Shown one piece after another: positions 11,277 to 21,706 of a stretch of 64,000 nt of DNA. Both the position numbers and the translations under genes were made by a program. The notes under the pieces are model-generated. The model was given only the letters and a program-made list of their open reading frames with translations. It was not told the DNA's origin and did no database searches. Positions within the stretch are counted from its first letter, which is position 1, and each line of letters begins with the position of its first letter. The DNA is from Mucidula mucida (lineage: Eukaryota > Basidiomycota > Agaricomycetes > Agaricales > Physalacriaceae), in NCBI GenBank assembly GCA_015501055.1, contig JADNYV010000172.1, positions 1-64,000 on the forward strand, read 5' to 3'.

Positions 11277-11322
11277 TGCCCCATGGCTGAGTTGTTTACA
11301 GCATCCGACACGCACCGGGGCG
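11277..11322 (+). pseudogene. tRNA-Asn remnant
   Basis: The first 32 bases match the 5' half of tRNA-Asn (TGCCCCATGGCTGAGTTG then TTTACAGCATCCGAC). The sequence then jumps to CACCGGGGCG, resembling the 3' acceptor end, so the anticodon loop and T-arm are deleted. It lies at the end of a duplicated flank and cannot fold as a tRNA. Confidence 0.75.
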
Positions 11323-11525
11323 GGATTGGCACCCGTGCAAGGCATCAAAGCTTTTTTTCACACTCGGAGCGCACGCAAGATTTACGAGTTCACCATCCCA
11401 ACTAAGACTGCTGCTAAAGGTTGTTCAGTATTGTAGAGAACGCTACGCGTGATCTGAAGGTGAGTATTAATGGCGTGGGCGAATTGATCGCATTTTGCGC
11501 GACCTTCGATCACAGGTTCCTTCCA

Positions 11526-11710
11526 AACCACCATCTTTAGCGGCACCATTGGGCTTTCTGACGTGCTACCAGAGTTATCTCTCAGCACAGGAAGACTGTC
11601 ATCACGTAGGGCATATATGTGCGTGTTTTTGTCCCACGAAAGGAACATGTCCTTACCATTGCTTTTGCATAGTGGGCAATTTCCTCTGTTGGGGTCGGTC
11701 TGCGTTCGAG
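11526..11710 (+). promoter_or_regulatory. conserved upstream block of decayed F-box gene
   Basis: It holds CCACCATC...GGGCTTTCTGACGTGC, then CATCACGTAGGGCATA and GTGCGTGTTT...TGCATAG in the same order as upstream of the intact paralogue at 2001. The block fits a copied promoter with a 5'-UTR intron. The gene it served is broken. Confidence 0.5.
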
Positions 11711-13484
11711 ATGCAGCAAAGTTCGTCCCAATGCACCGACTGCGGTGCTTTCCCCAGACGAAGTCTCCACCACGAAGAGGTATACCAGAGCTCTGCGCTC
11801 TTTGAGCGGCTTCGTACCTCGAATTTCCCAGCAAATGAGAAGGAGATCATGCACATCCGTCACACCATCTTACCCACTGTCTCCAACGACATATTGTCCA
11901 TTGATTTCAAGATCACATCTCTTCAAGAGGTTATCAGGTTGATGGAGGACGAGCGAGAGTGGTTGATAAACGTCCAAAAGAAGTACAGCAATCTCATTTC
12001 CTTGCGTCGCACACTCCCCTCGGAAATCTGGTCGGCAATATTTGTATACACTCACGTCATCCGATACAACGCCTTATACGCATCTAATTTCGTATGGCAG
12101 TTCAGTCGTGTCTGCCTGAACTGGCGCAATATCGCTTTGTCCCTTCAGTTGTTTTGGTCAACTATGTGTATTCGGTTTCCGGAGAAGCGCGAAGCAGATG
12201 CCCAGCGCTTGGAGACGGTCTTACAGCGTTCCCGTCAGGGACTCCTAGACGTATCTCTGAGCGACGGCTCGGACAGAGCTGATGAATAGCCGTACATGTT
12301 TGATTCCTCGATTTCAAAACACATACTTGACATGATTGTTGCCGAATCGTATTGGTGGCGGCAGGCCCGGTTATCATTTTCGCACGCAAACTGGATTCCT
12401 CTCTATGGGTCACTTCTTAATCGGCTTCCTCGTCTCGAGTCGGTGAACCTTTTTTTTTGATCCGCCCAAGCTAGAGGAACAATGGCCGGTGTCTGTCTTT
12501 AGTAACTGTCCTTGTCTTACGACAGTGACTCTTAGTGGCAGTATGCCGGGCATTGAATTTCCATGGGAACAAATCACTGTGCTAGACCTTTCTTATATGG
12601 ACATCCGTGACGAGGAGAGGTGCAGAGTATGTGTACGCTTTATTGTACGGTGCCTATATCTTGAGATTCTTATCACGCCTCTCTGGGATTGGAAAGACGA
12701 CGACGAGGCCAAACCAACCACGTGCTCAAATGTGCTCGAGCTCCATGCCATGAGGGTGCCCAATGCTCTCACATTTCCTCTTCTACAGGAGGCTTCCCTT
12801 CGTGATAACAGTGACAACTACGGTTCCCTTCATTCATTCAAACACCTCCTCGTTCGTTCTAATTGTATGAACACTCTCACTAGCCTCTCGCTTGATAGCG
12901 TGCAACTTGCTGCATCGCCGGACAGTACCCTTCATTCTATCCTTTTGCAGACACATGACCTCACTTACCTCAAGCTAATTGTAGATATACAGCATTACAG
13001 TGCTCAGACAGTGGGTCATGTTGACATCCAGATAGGCAGACTTGTGAAATCCCTCGAGGTCATACCAACGAAAGCGGTCACCTTCCTCCCCCTCCTTTCG
13101 TCTCTAGACATTCGGATAGACAACCACCGTAACTCATGTTGGCTACCGTATGTTGGGCCGATTGGCGAGTTTGCTTCTGCGGTGAAGGCGCGTTGGAAGG
13201 GGGATGATACGATTGGACCGGCAAGGCTTTGGACATGTCACTTCATTGTGCACGCACATTGTTTCGATGATTTTATTTTCCGGGAAGCTGGGGGCGGTGT
13301 TGTCTACCGTGTCTTTGATGCCGCGGAAAGGGTAATCTTCAATGCGCTAGTTGATAATGGGATGGACCTCGCCATACAGGTCTTGTCGGAGGCGATTCAA
13401 GTTTGTGGCCCCTATCCAGGAAGCAATTATGCAGTTTTTGCTACTAACGGGTGCGTTCCACCTTTCAGGGTAGAGATATCATGA
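11711..13484 (+). pseudogene. F-box-like gene with nonsense codon and poly-T frameshift
   Basis: It begins with the family start MQQSSSQCTDCGAFPRR, a coiled-coil stretch (EVIRLMEDEREWLINVQKKY), and the F-box-like TLPSEIWSAIFVYTH and VWQFSRVCLNWRNIALS. A TAG at 12287-12289 interrupts the frame, yet the frame continues paralogous (HILDMIVAESYWWRQ). At 12452-12460 a run of nine T shifts the frame; the third part (12489-13484) carries the LRR-like body and the C-terminal FDAAERVIFNALVDNGMDLAI. Two clean lesions in otherwise well-preserved sequence indicate fairly recent inactivation. Confidence 0.85.
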
Positions 13485-13900
13485 TAGTGGCCAACTTTTT
13501 TTGACACTCTCTATCACAGGAGTATTGCACGTCTTTCGGAGGAGGGGAAAAGTTGAAGCGTCGTGCAACTTGGTGATGTACGGCCATTGGGAACATAGCA
13601 TAAAGAATACCACGTTGATTTTGTAGACCGTCGCCACCAGCTCAAATTGTATGTGTGTAGTTCAATGAAGCGTCTTACAGGAGCGAACAAGCATGGCTGT
13701 GAAAGATGGTCAATGTTTCAACAACACTTTCAGCAGTTCTGGTCCAGGTTGTCAACTTTTTGAGAACTTGACTTCGGCCACGTGCTAACAGTATTTCTGA
13801 CTTTCGACCATCATGTCGAAAAACCCTTTCTGATACGTTTAGCGCTGGGCACACTCCCACTCCTTGTTAGCTCGGTTGAGACCAAGACGGATAACTTGGC
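13485..13900. other. conserved 3' flank of F-box unit, then nothing recognised
   Basis: 13550-13680 resembles the DNA after the F-box genes at 3722 and 46423 (GTGCAACTTGG, GACCGTCGCC, AATGAAGCGTCTTAC). The remainder holds nothing that I recognise. Confidence 0.4.
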
Positions 13901-15226
13901 CTCAAGAACGTATAGTATAGGACGCGATTAAAGACAAGCAACTGGACATTCTCCTATCCTCACCACAGACTCTTCGTTCGGTGTCTGTCTTTGGAAACCA
14001 CAGTCGCTTTAGGCTTTTATTTTCTGCTACTGACTCCAACATGGGATACATGCAACAAGCGCAGCCCTCCGGGATATTACATTCAACGCCGTAGCACGTT
14101 CTGCGCGAGGACCGTTGGCTGGATTCGCGGCGGTTTACCATCATCTCTGCTGTTAACAAATTTCTCCGTCATGTTGGGAAAGGCGTTCGGCGCCAGCCAC
14201 CTGACGTATGCGGCCCATTAGCGTCTACTCGTCCAATCTCAGGCACTGTACCCTATGAAGGCCGCTGATCCATGAACAGAGCGGTGACGAGGACTTGATT
14301 CGACCTGCCAGGGTCCATTCCCCAAGACGTCCTTTGGATATCACCTCCCGACTTTCACCCTTCCTTCCGTGCTCGCAATGTTTGACGCGGACTCGAATAT
14401 CCTGTTGGTATACGGCCGATTGGACTCTAGGTTGTCCGCCCCGCCCTGTGATCCCGACCTGACCAACATTCGACTTATAGAACCTCAGGCGAGTAGTAGC
14501 TCTAGTATTGGGAACAATCTCATATCAAATCCAAATGAATGGCGCCAAACCAAGAAATTTCCGTTTCCGTCGATTGGTTTGATACACCATTATCGAGTCG
14601 CTCATGAACACCGGTCTAGCCCATACGAAACTCGCGGCCAGCGCCGTGAACGCCACCGTTTAGTACGTAGTCAATGTCTTATCGGTCTCACTGAATACTA
14701 CATCTTGAACAGTATCCGCTCATGGGCCCACGCTCGTTTCGTGATTCTTTTGCCGCTGCTTTGTGGACCTTGGACTGATGGCGTATTGCGCCAACTTTTC
14801 ATTTCCACGTTAAATGTAGGTCTTACGCATTTCGAATCAATCACGAGGCTGCATCCCCGCTCTTAGCCTTCCAAGCGATATATGAAAAATGGTAATCCTG
14901 TACGCGTGGCGCTGTTCAACAACTTCGACTAGTGGCAGTACGTGTCGATAGCAATTGCCAGGGGAGAAACTGCTCAAAACAACGTGACGGTCGAAGTCAA
15001 GTGAGTGTCTCTTTTGCTCCTCGCTGCTGCTTCTGTATCCCAGATGGGCAACTTCACTTGGGCCGGGCAGACGTTCAATGGTGATGAGGACGTGACATGC
15101 GACCAGGTGAATAATGTTTGCATCATTACCGTTCCCAAGCCGGGGTTTGCGCTAGTTTTCTTGAGCGAGGGGCAGACCGAGACGGCCCGTGCAGTGGCGT
15201 TGACGACCTATACTGCTGAACACTGA
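13901..15226 (+). pseudogene. decayed GH79-like beta-glucuronidase-type gene, copy 1
   Basis: The 3' part carries the hallmark C-terminal phrases of fungal GH79 proteins: SFRDSFAAALWTLD (about 14738-14780), then NPVRVALFNNF, FTWAGQTFNG, DVTCDQ and VPKPGFALVFLS (to 15226). GH79 enzymes remove glucuronic acid-type residues from glycans and are usually secreted. Here stops and frameshifts break the frame, and the N-terminal half is not recognisable. Its 5' portion (from about 13915, CGATTAAAGAC...GACATTCT...CTATCCTCA) recurs at 15345-15990. The assignment rests on remembered family phrases, not on a search. Confidence 0.55.
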
Positions 15227-15344
15227 CTACCGCGTCAGTCTGGATCTCTTTCCCCCACCTGCCGCGGGCACACGCACGTCCTTTGGCGCAGCTGATTTCC
15301 GACCATTGAACCTAAAAGCCTTTCACACCACGCGGGTTACGTTC

Positions 15345-15990
15345 ATGTGGCGCGATTAAAGACGAGCATCGGGACATTCTTCTATCCTCATCACAAACTC
15401 TCCGTTCGGCGTCTGTATTCTGCTTGGAAAACGCGCAAATTCAAGTTGAAGCTAGTCATCGGCGGCGGAGGTACTGCAAGAGTCGTTCCCATATCAGTCG
15501 ACTCTACTGCACGCTAGAGGTCACATCATGTTTAAGAACCTCGCGCCTCCTCAGAGTTTCAACTCGATGGTCGACCACGGCTTACTTCCAACGGCTACCA
15601 GTGGATGTTGGGGAATCAGGTATTTCTGGATTTCAATGGAAACCCGCGTACCATGTATGCGGCCCATCTCAAGCTTCGTTTTCTAATTCCGCTGGCCGCT
15701 AATGAACGCGTGTCGAGGATTAGGACATGACTTGTGCTGGCGTCCTTTCCCAAAGTATTGTGCTCGCAATGGTGCATTTCACGGTAAGTCGGATATTCTG
15801 TATGCGGCTGACTAGACCCGCATCGGTGAATCTAGTATACTACATCAACGGGCCAGAGCCAGCGATTGTTGTCCGCCACCCTGTGATCCACCTGATCGAG
15901 ATACAACTTGTTAAACCTCAAGCGAAGTGTGTCTTCGTGGGGTTTTCACTCTTCATATTGAATACACGCACATAACCGCCCCACAATCGT
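15345..15990 (+). pseudogene. truncated second copy of the preceding decayed gene
   Basis: Ordered matches to 13915-14490 include GCGATTAAAGAC, GGACATTC, CTATCCTCA, CGTTCGG, TATGCGGCCCAT, GTGCTCGCAATG, CTGTGATCC and AACCTCA. The spacing is about 1.43 kb, so this is a diverged tandem duplicate covering only the 5' part. It has no usable frame. Confidence 0.5.
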
Positions 15991-16735
15991 TTTTTTTTGA
16001 TACACCACCACGTCCGAACCGGTCTGTTACGCATGCAGTCCAAGGGTAATGCGTGCTACAGAACCTAGGCTGACGCTGAGACTCCGTTCGGCGTCTAGTA
16101 CACGTCGAACGTCTGGGTTCCGTGGCCTCACCTCAACAAAGGCGTTGTGTTTTCTACGTCGCGTCTCGGTGAAGCAGCTCCAGGTCGCCACATCGGTACG
16201 CGATCCCGGCTCTCTTTGCGCTAGTAATTTCAAAACGAAATCCCTCCAAAGGACATTCCACAAAAACTAGTCAGTACGTTGGATCAAAAGCTGATCAGGT
16301 CCGTTGATTCCAAGGGGAAACTGGAAAGGTGTCGTCTATGCAAATTGTTGAATCGTAAATGCGCCATGGATTCGGGTCATGTCTACAAGTCATCGTGTCC
16401 TAGCTCCCCCTCCCCCAGTCGAGAAGAATAGTGCGGGAGAGTGAGCGGATGGAGCTTATATGTATGTACTATAGTCCTATACAACAATGCTCGCCAAGCG
16501 TTTTGAACTACAAGACGCATTCGAGAACGGCGGTGGCAGATCTTCCGTTCATGCATATTAATGGCACATGTTGAATCTCGTTGACCGAAAACTTGAAGAG
16601 AGTAATCAAGTACAAGGTGTTGATAGGGTACGCATACCCGTCGACTCCCTCTGAATACATAGATCTCTACTGACATGCATCCTTCCAATATGAAAGAGGG
16701 AAGTGTCCGTTATGGTGTCAGTTCAGGTGATGACA
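15991..16735. other. intergenic, nothing recognised
   Basis: Small open frames on both strands near 16027-16270 overlap each other and show no family. No gene is supported before the tRNA. Confidence 0.4.
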
Positions 16736-16827
16736 GCATTAATGGGGTAGTGGTAACCTGGGTCGTTGCCATGTATGATCGCAGGCGTCTCATCGACCCG
16801 CCGGGGGTTCGATTCCCCCTTAATGCA
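16736..16827 (+). tRNA. tRNA-Gly(GCC) with 21-base intron
   Basis: It has the same acceptor, D, anticodon and T arms as the copy at 10162, with a 21-base intron (TGTATGATC...GTCTCA) after position 37 and anticodon GCC. A T5 run follows near 16851. It lies downstream of and convergent with copy B of the low-complexity protein gene, as the other tRNA-Gly does with copy A. Confidence 0.92.
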
Positions 16828-17063
16828 CTGCTGCGTCTTTGAAAACGTTTTTGTTTTGTCAACGCGGCACGCCACACATGACTCATGAGGTTTAAGTCAA
16901 CTTGAGCAAATGTTGAATGCGCACTCAGTGCTCAGTGCTCAGCACTCAGCAGTTTACATGACCGAGTCCTTGTCGATTTATTGTGATGTCGGTAAAGGTA
17001 AGCCAAAAAAGTACGACTTGAAATTCAACGTGGAACGAAAAGCACCAGCCGAAAGCAGTCGTA
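16828..17063. other. short intergenic with CACTCAGTGCT microrepeat
   Basis: 16921-16950 holds several short direct and inverted copies of GCACTCA/TGCTCAG. Otherwise it is unremarkable 3' flank of copy B. Confidence 0.4.
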
Positions 17064-18452
17064 TCACCGCCTCCCAAACCAATTCGGACCACCGCCGCTC
17101 CCCGTCGTACTCGCACTCCTCCTCGGAAGATTAAACCACCTGCCAAACGTCGTACTCTCATCTTCACCGCCTATCTCTATCTCATCTTCCTCCCGACTCT
17201 TGTCCACACTATCGTCCAACTCGTCCTTCTCCTCCTCCTCCCCATCGTCACCCTCTCCAAAAACATTAACATCCCTCTCCAAAAAGCCCTCGAGATCACC
17301 AAGCCCGCCGTCCAGATCAAACTGGGAATCATACGCGCCTCGGAGCTGGGTGGCAGCGTACAGCGGGGCGGGATCGTCATCCGAGAGAGGCATGGCTGAC
17401 CCAGCTGACGCTATTGGGTTGACGCCAAAGTCCAGACTTTCCTCTTCGACAGACAGTTTGGACGAAGACGCGCGGACGAGGGGCTTCTTCCCTTTCCTCG
17501 GACTAGGAGTACGCGCGGCGCTCAGCAGCTCGCGAAGATCCTTCATCTCGCCGCGTGGCTCGGAGGAAGGCTCGCTGCCAATGTCTAGAGGTCGCGCACG
17601 TGTGCGTGTATTCGGGGGAGTCGACGTGACGAGGTGCGAGGGGAACGATGGCGGAAAGAAGGTGTCTTCGGGGATAAATGATATAGATGGGTGTGTGGGT
17701 TCGGCGGGTAGAGGGGGAGGTTCGTCTCGATTGGGACGAGAGACAAGTCGCGGAGGGGGTGCAGCTGCGGGAGAGGAGCCCCGAGACGAAGATGGGACGA
17801 GGACTTTAGGCGACTCTCGCTTCGGCTGGGAAGAAGCATTCGACCGCACACGCTTCAATGTGACAAACCCCAACGGCGACGGATCCTTGAGGTCGTATTC
17901 TTCATCCACCTTGCGCTTCTTCCTCGGGCTCGCACTACTCCCATCCGTCTTCCTCTTCCCTCTTACAGGGCTTGAAACCTCCACACTAACCTCGACATTC
18001 TTCACCCACCCGCTCACCTTTTCCACCGTCCGCATCTTCCGCCTCAGCTCATCCCACTCCTCGTCCGTATCCGGAAAGCACAGCGGCTCAGGCAGCGGCA
18101 CTACAGGCGTCAGCGACGTACCCACGTACCTAGCCGAATCTCAGTCAATCTCCTATACAGAAAGAAATCGCACATACCTCCGCCCACAAAGCGTGCTCCG
18201 TAGCTTCAAGACATGTCTCAGCTGACGCCATGGATCGTCCGCTTGCAGAGCCTCGCGCACGCGTTCACGCAGAGCATCGGTTGTGTCTCGTTTGCCAGTG
18301 TCGCTGTCCACATCCATATCCAATGCGCATCGGCGCAGCGCGTCCCGGCGTTCGTAGAGAGTGCGCAGGTATGCAGTAGGAGAGAGTATCTCGACGGGGA
18401 GCGTGGACGAGTAGGAGGTCTGCGATGTCGTAGGGCACGAGCGTGGTGCCAT
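17064..18452 (-). CDS. conserved low-complexity nuclear-type protein, copy B
   Basis: Model: complement of 17064..18129 joined to 18178..18452, 446 residues, with a 48-base intron (GTATGT...GCTAG). The start MAPRSCPTTSQTSYSS is the nearest ATG to the block shared with copy A. Shared blocks in order: SPTAYLRTLYERRDALRRC, DPWRQLRHVLKLRSTL, YVGTSLTP, EEWDELRRKMRTVEKVSGWVKNVE, a basic KKRK motif, LKDPSPLGFV, FFPPSFPSHLVTSTP, GDLEGFLERDVNVFGE, and the C-terminal TTFGRWFNLPRRSAS...NWFGRR. The linkers are Ser/Pro/acidic and diverged. Family not recognised; a chromatin or DNA-associated role is only a guess from composition. A 341-codon frame on the other strand is a shadow of this gene. Confidence 0.75.
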
Positions 18453-18785
18453 CGTTGGTGATGTGATAGTGTAGTGAGCGTTCAAGACAACATAAAACCA
18501 AACACGTGCATACTGAACGCTTCCTGCACGATAACGAGGTCCTTTCCCTGCCTTAATACAGCACGTATGTACAGGTAACCACACCCACACGAACAATCGG
18601 AAGCCAGTTTGTCAGGAATCATATTTACTATGAGAATGATACATACAGCATATTCAGTACGAGCAAAATTTGAGGCGCCGAGTGATTTCCCTAGACGCGA
18701 CCGTCCAAGAGAAAAACTTAAAAGTGAAGTTGTCGATAATCACAATTGGGATGTGAGGGGTTAAGTCGATCCCAGGAGGGAGGCG

Positions 18786-18875
18786 TGCATTAAGGGGGAA
18801 TCGAACCCCCGGCGGGTCGAAAATACGCCCACATATGGATGGCAACGACCCAGGTTACCACTACCCCATTAATGC
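18786..18875 (-). tRNA. tRNA-Gly(GCC) with 19-base intron
   Basis: The exons are identical to the copies at 10162 and 16736; the 19-base intron (TCCATATG...GTATTT) differs from both. Anticodon GCC. It lies 83 bases from a tRNA-Asn on the same strand. Confidence 0.92.
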
Positions 18876-18958
18876 ATAACTGAAACCTTCTCCATCACTG
18901 TGTGGAAAGAAAATCATGGCACACTGCTCAAAGAAAAAGGGAGCGCTATGAGTTAGCA

Positions 18959-19052
18959 CTGCCCCAGTGAGGCTCGAACTCACGACCTTCCGATGTTACA
19001 GGTCAAACAACGAATAACAGTCGGACGCTGTAACCAACTCAGCCATGGGGCA
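18959..19052 (-). tRNA. tRNA-Asn(GTT) with 20-base intron
   Basis: It has the same exons as at 6441 and 10714 and a 20-base intron (TTCGTTG...CTGTAAC) after position 37. Anticodon GTT, mature length 74. A T5 run lies about 18 bases downstream on the minus strand. Confidence 0.93.
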
Positions 19053-19182
19053 TAGCATCTCCTCTGATCGGTGCCCCTATGTTCCGCCACACTCGCAAAG
19101 TGCCGCACAAAGTATAGAGCCAACCTACCTACTGAGAAAACATCAAAGATCCGATTGTCAAAATACCATCTATAGCTCGTAC

Positions 19183-19252
19183 ACACTCCAACCTACCTGG
19201 TGTGAACAGACAAGACAGTCATCGTGGACTCTTCCAATTGAGCCATCCATTC
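19183..19252 (-). pseudogene. degenerate tRNA, probably tRNA-Tyr derived
   Basis: On the minus strand GGCTCAATTGGAAGAGTC resembles the tRNA-Tyr D-arm (20387-20472), and GTTCACACCAGGTAGGTTGGAGTG resembles its T-arm, acceptor end and 3' flank. The anticodon region does not form a stem and the acceptor halves do not pair. Confidence 0.5.
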
Positions 19253-20075
19253 GCTGTTGGCCTAATTGCAAATACCCGTACTGATAAACCGGTGACCCGG
19301 AAGTTAGCCGTACGAGTGAGAAAGGAGCCTACTGTAAGCTGGTCTTTTTGGGTACCTGGCAGGAAGACTGTCAAGGTAAACCGAACACAATCGGGATCCG
19401 TACTTCAAGGAGAATGGCGCAGATAGGCGCGGGAAACGGCGGCTTGTTACAGATTGGTGGTTCCAAAATGCCGATGTCCTCATCAAAGTAGATACCAGCC
19501 ATTGAAGCCCAAGCCAGGATTGCCGCTCACTCCTCTATCAATCAGATTCATACAGTGTACACGTACCTCTGCCCATCCGTATGAAACTCAAACCTCTGTT
19601 TGTAGACTTTCTAGAAGCTTTTAGCCCCAACTCAACCTTAAAGTCATCGGACTGAGTGCAACCGTGCATTGAAGATGAAGTCGACAGCGTGTCTCGCGAT
19701 CCAAGTTGACTCAACGTTATCGGGTGCGCGTCCTTCCAAGATGTGCATCAAGCTTGTCACAACATTGTACACAGTGCTTGCAGCTTTTGTTGGCCGTGTA
19801 ATGGGTTATCAGGGCCCGGACTGCCGTGCGTCGTAGAGCACAGCACGATTGGAGTGCACGTCCGCGGAGAATCCATAATGTTTGACACATAAGCGACGGG
19901 GACTGTTGGTGTCTCGTTGGGGGGGAGCGGGGTGATAACAGATATGTCACTATGAACCTGTCATTGTATACTGAATCGGTCGGAAAACATCTCACAAACT
20001 AACCTCCAAGAAGATCCGGGAGTTTAAAGTTTCTTGAGTGGAAGCCGAAAAGACCAGCTTACTCTATCATTGTTA
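19253..20075. other. intergenic, nothing recognised
   Basis: No gene is supported; the minus-strand frame 19717-19995 has no recognisable motif. Confidence 0.4.
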
Positions 20076-20330
20076 GGGTGGTGAAGTAATCCCTAGGTTT
20101 TGATACACCTCGGGTTTACTGCGGTAAATAACGGTATTGATACAGTATTGAAACCCTCGGGGGTCAGGAGGTAGGTCTCTCCAATGCACGTGCGGCACGC
20201 TGGCACTTAGAGCTCCTGGAGGTGGCGGGAGTAAGGCGGGATGCGGGGGCGCGGCGCCACATCACGTGTCTGAAGCACATGCGGTATCGAAACCGTTACT
20301 AACACCCCCGGGAGGTTTACTGTGCCACCC
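20076..20330. mobile_element. MITE-like element with TA target site
   Basis: The ends are TTAGGGTGG (20073-20081) and CCACCCTAA (20325-20333), an inverted repeat flanked by TA. Homology between the arms extends imperfectly about 60-70 bases inward (AGTAAnCC, CGGG, GTTACT/AACGGT blocks). The length of about 255 bases, TA site and lack of coding suggest a Tc1/mariner-type MITE. Related fragments lie near 6604 and 22160-22400. Confidence 0.5.
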
Positions 20331-20386
20331 TAATCGTCGTAAAAAAGCTAACGCGTTACACCTTCTTCCCACGGTTCCCGAGGCAC

Positions 20387-20472
20387 TCCGACCTGCCTGG
20401 TTCGAACAGGCGACATCAAGATGACAGGGTATCCATTACAGTCTTGCGCTCTTCCAACTGAGCTAAGGTCGG
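20387..20472 (-). tRNA. tRNA-Tyr(GTA) with 13-base intron
   Basis: The acceptor arms CCGACCT/AGGTCGG pair; the D-arm is GCTC...GAGC, the anticodon stem CAAGA/TCTTG, and the T-arm GCCTG-TTCGAAC-CAGGC. The anticodon is GTA, with a 13-base intron (TGGATACCCTGTC) after position 37. The mature length is 73. A T6 terminator lies on the minus strand at 20341-20346. Confidence 0.93.
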
Positions 20473-20639
20473 TTGGCAGTGTTCTGGGCGCCTCACCCCG
20501 TGTTGGAACTCGACGCCACCTCGTGCACAATGCTATAACTACAGAAAAGAACATGCAACGATGAGATATGTACACTATGTATGTATGCAACGACTATGAT
20601 AACTAATGCAACATCCATAACCATGCGCAAGTCAATCTC

Positions 20640-21706
20640 TCACCACCCCGCAAACCCAACAATCTTCCCATCCCAGCTCCACCAAATCATCTCGTCGTCC
20701 TCTTCCATATCCCCATCCTCCTCCTCATTCACTGCAGGCCTCCGACACGCCACCCACACGCCCTCGACCTTACTCTTCCCCTTCCCTCTCTCCAAAAACG
20801 TCCGATCCAGCGACGCACTCACGCTCTGCCTCGGCACCCACGCCGGATGCACAAACCGCCGGGGCGCGCGTATAAGTACGTGCGTCTGCGTCGGGTGCAT
20901 GTCCGCCGCGAGATCCGCGTCTGCACCAACGAGCGCGCGCGAGAGGAGCCGGTCCGCGGTGCGCAAAGCTAATTGGTGGTCGGCGTGGGTGGCGGTGGGT
21001 TGGGGTTCGGATTCAGAGTCCGAGTCTGAATCGCTATCCGGGGGATGTTCGTCTTCTTCATCATCATCACTATCTTGGTCCTCGTCATCCTCTTCCTCGT
21101 CGTCACTATCCTCCTCATCGTCATCCTCAGGCAAATCATCCCTCTCGCCCCACACCTTGGTCTCCAGCCCATCCACTGCCAGCAACACCCGCGCCTTGGC
21201 CGTGCCCACACTCGGTCCTAGCACAATCGCCAGATACGCTAGGCTATTCCCATTCCCTTTCCCTTTGTCTCTTCCCTTAGCAAAAGCAGTCGACAGCGCA
21301 GTAAACGTCGTATCCAAATGCGACGTGAGCGTGTCATACGCGTCTAGCAACTGCTCCTTGAGCTTGGCGGACTTGGCGCTCGTCGGTTTGAGGCGGGTCA
21401 GTTGAGGGATCGGGCTAAAACCAAAAATCAGATTGGATTCTGGGAGACAGAGGCAGAGGACACGTACAGAGGAACCTGATTCTTGAGGAATAGAACGTGT
21501 CCTAGGAGACTTGATGCGAGGCTCGCGGCGATGGTGTCGGGGATAGAGTCGCCTTGGAGCTGGACCAGCGGAAAGTCGCCACGGGTCGTGTTATTGTTCT
21601 CCATCGGAGGAGAAATTGCAGGCGATAAAGATGAGGGCAAGACAGCTTTAGCGTGCGTCAGCGACTCTGGTGGCTGCTCGGTCGGAGTGAGGGCGAGGAC
21701 GGGCAT
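20640..21706 (-). CDS. p31comet-like (MAD2L1-binding) protein
   Basis: Model: complement of 20640..21414 joined to 21468..21706, 337 residues, with a 53-base GT-AG intron inside NQVPLPIPQL. p31comet binds closed MAD2 and, with TRIP13, disassembles mitotic checkpoint complexes. Seen here: LGHVLFLKNQVPLPIPQL (about 67-84), resembling the conserved IPLPYxQL region; a helix LLDAYDTLTSHLDTTF; a strand-rich core (LAYLAIVLGPSVGTAKARVLLAVDGLE); and a C-terminal DEMIWWSWDGKIVGFAGW, resembling the aromatic end of the animal protein. A long acidic Asp/Glu/Ser insert of about 60 residues interrupts the middle. The assignment is from pattern memory; a different HORMA-related protein is possible. Serine-rich frames on the other strand are shadows. 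Confidence 0.6.

Noticed and set aside
11277..11322. A fourth functional tRNA-Asn
   Set aside because: Anticodon loop and T-arm are deleted.
17200..18225. Long serine-rich open frame on the plus strand (341 codons)
   Set aside because: It is antisense to gene B, whose frame aligns block by block with gene A. The Ser-rich content is the reverse of acidic and Arg-rich codons.
20581..21405. Serine-rich plus-strand frame (274 codons)
   Set aside because: Antisense shadow of the Asp/Glu-rich p31comet-like gene.
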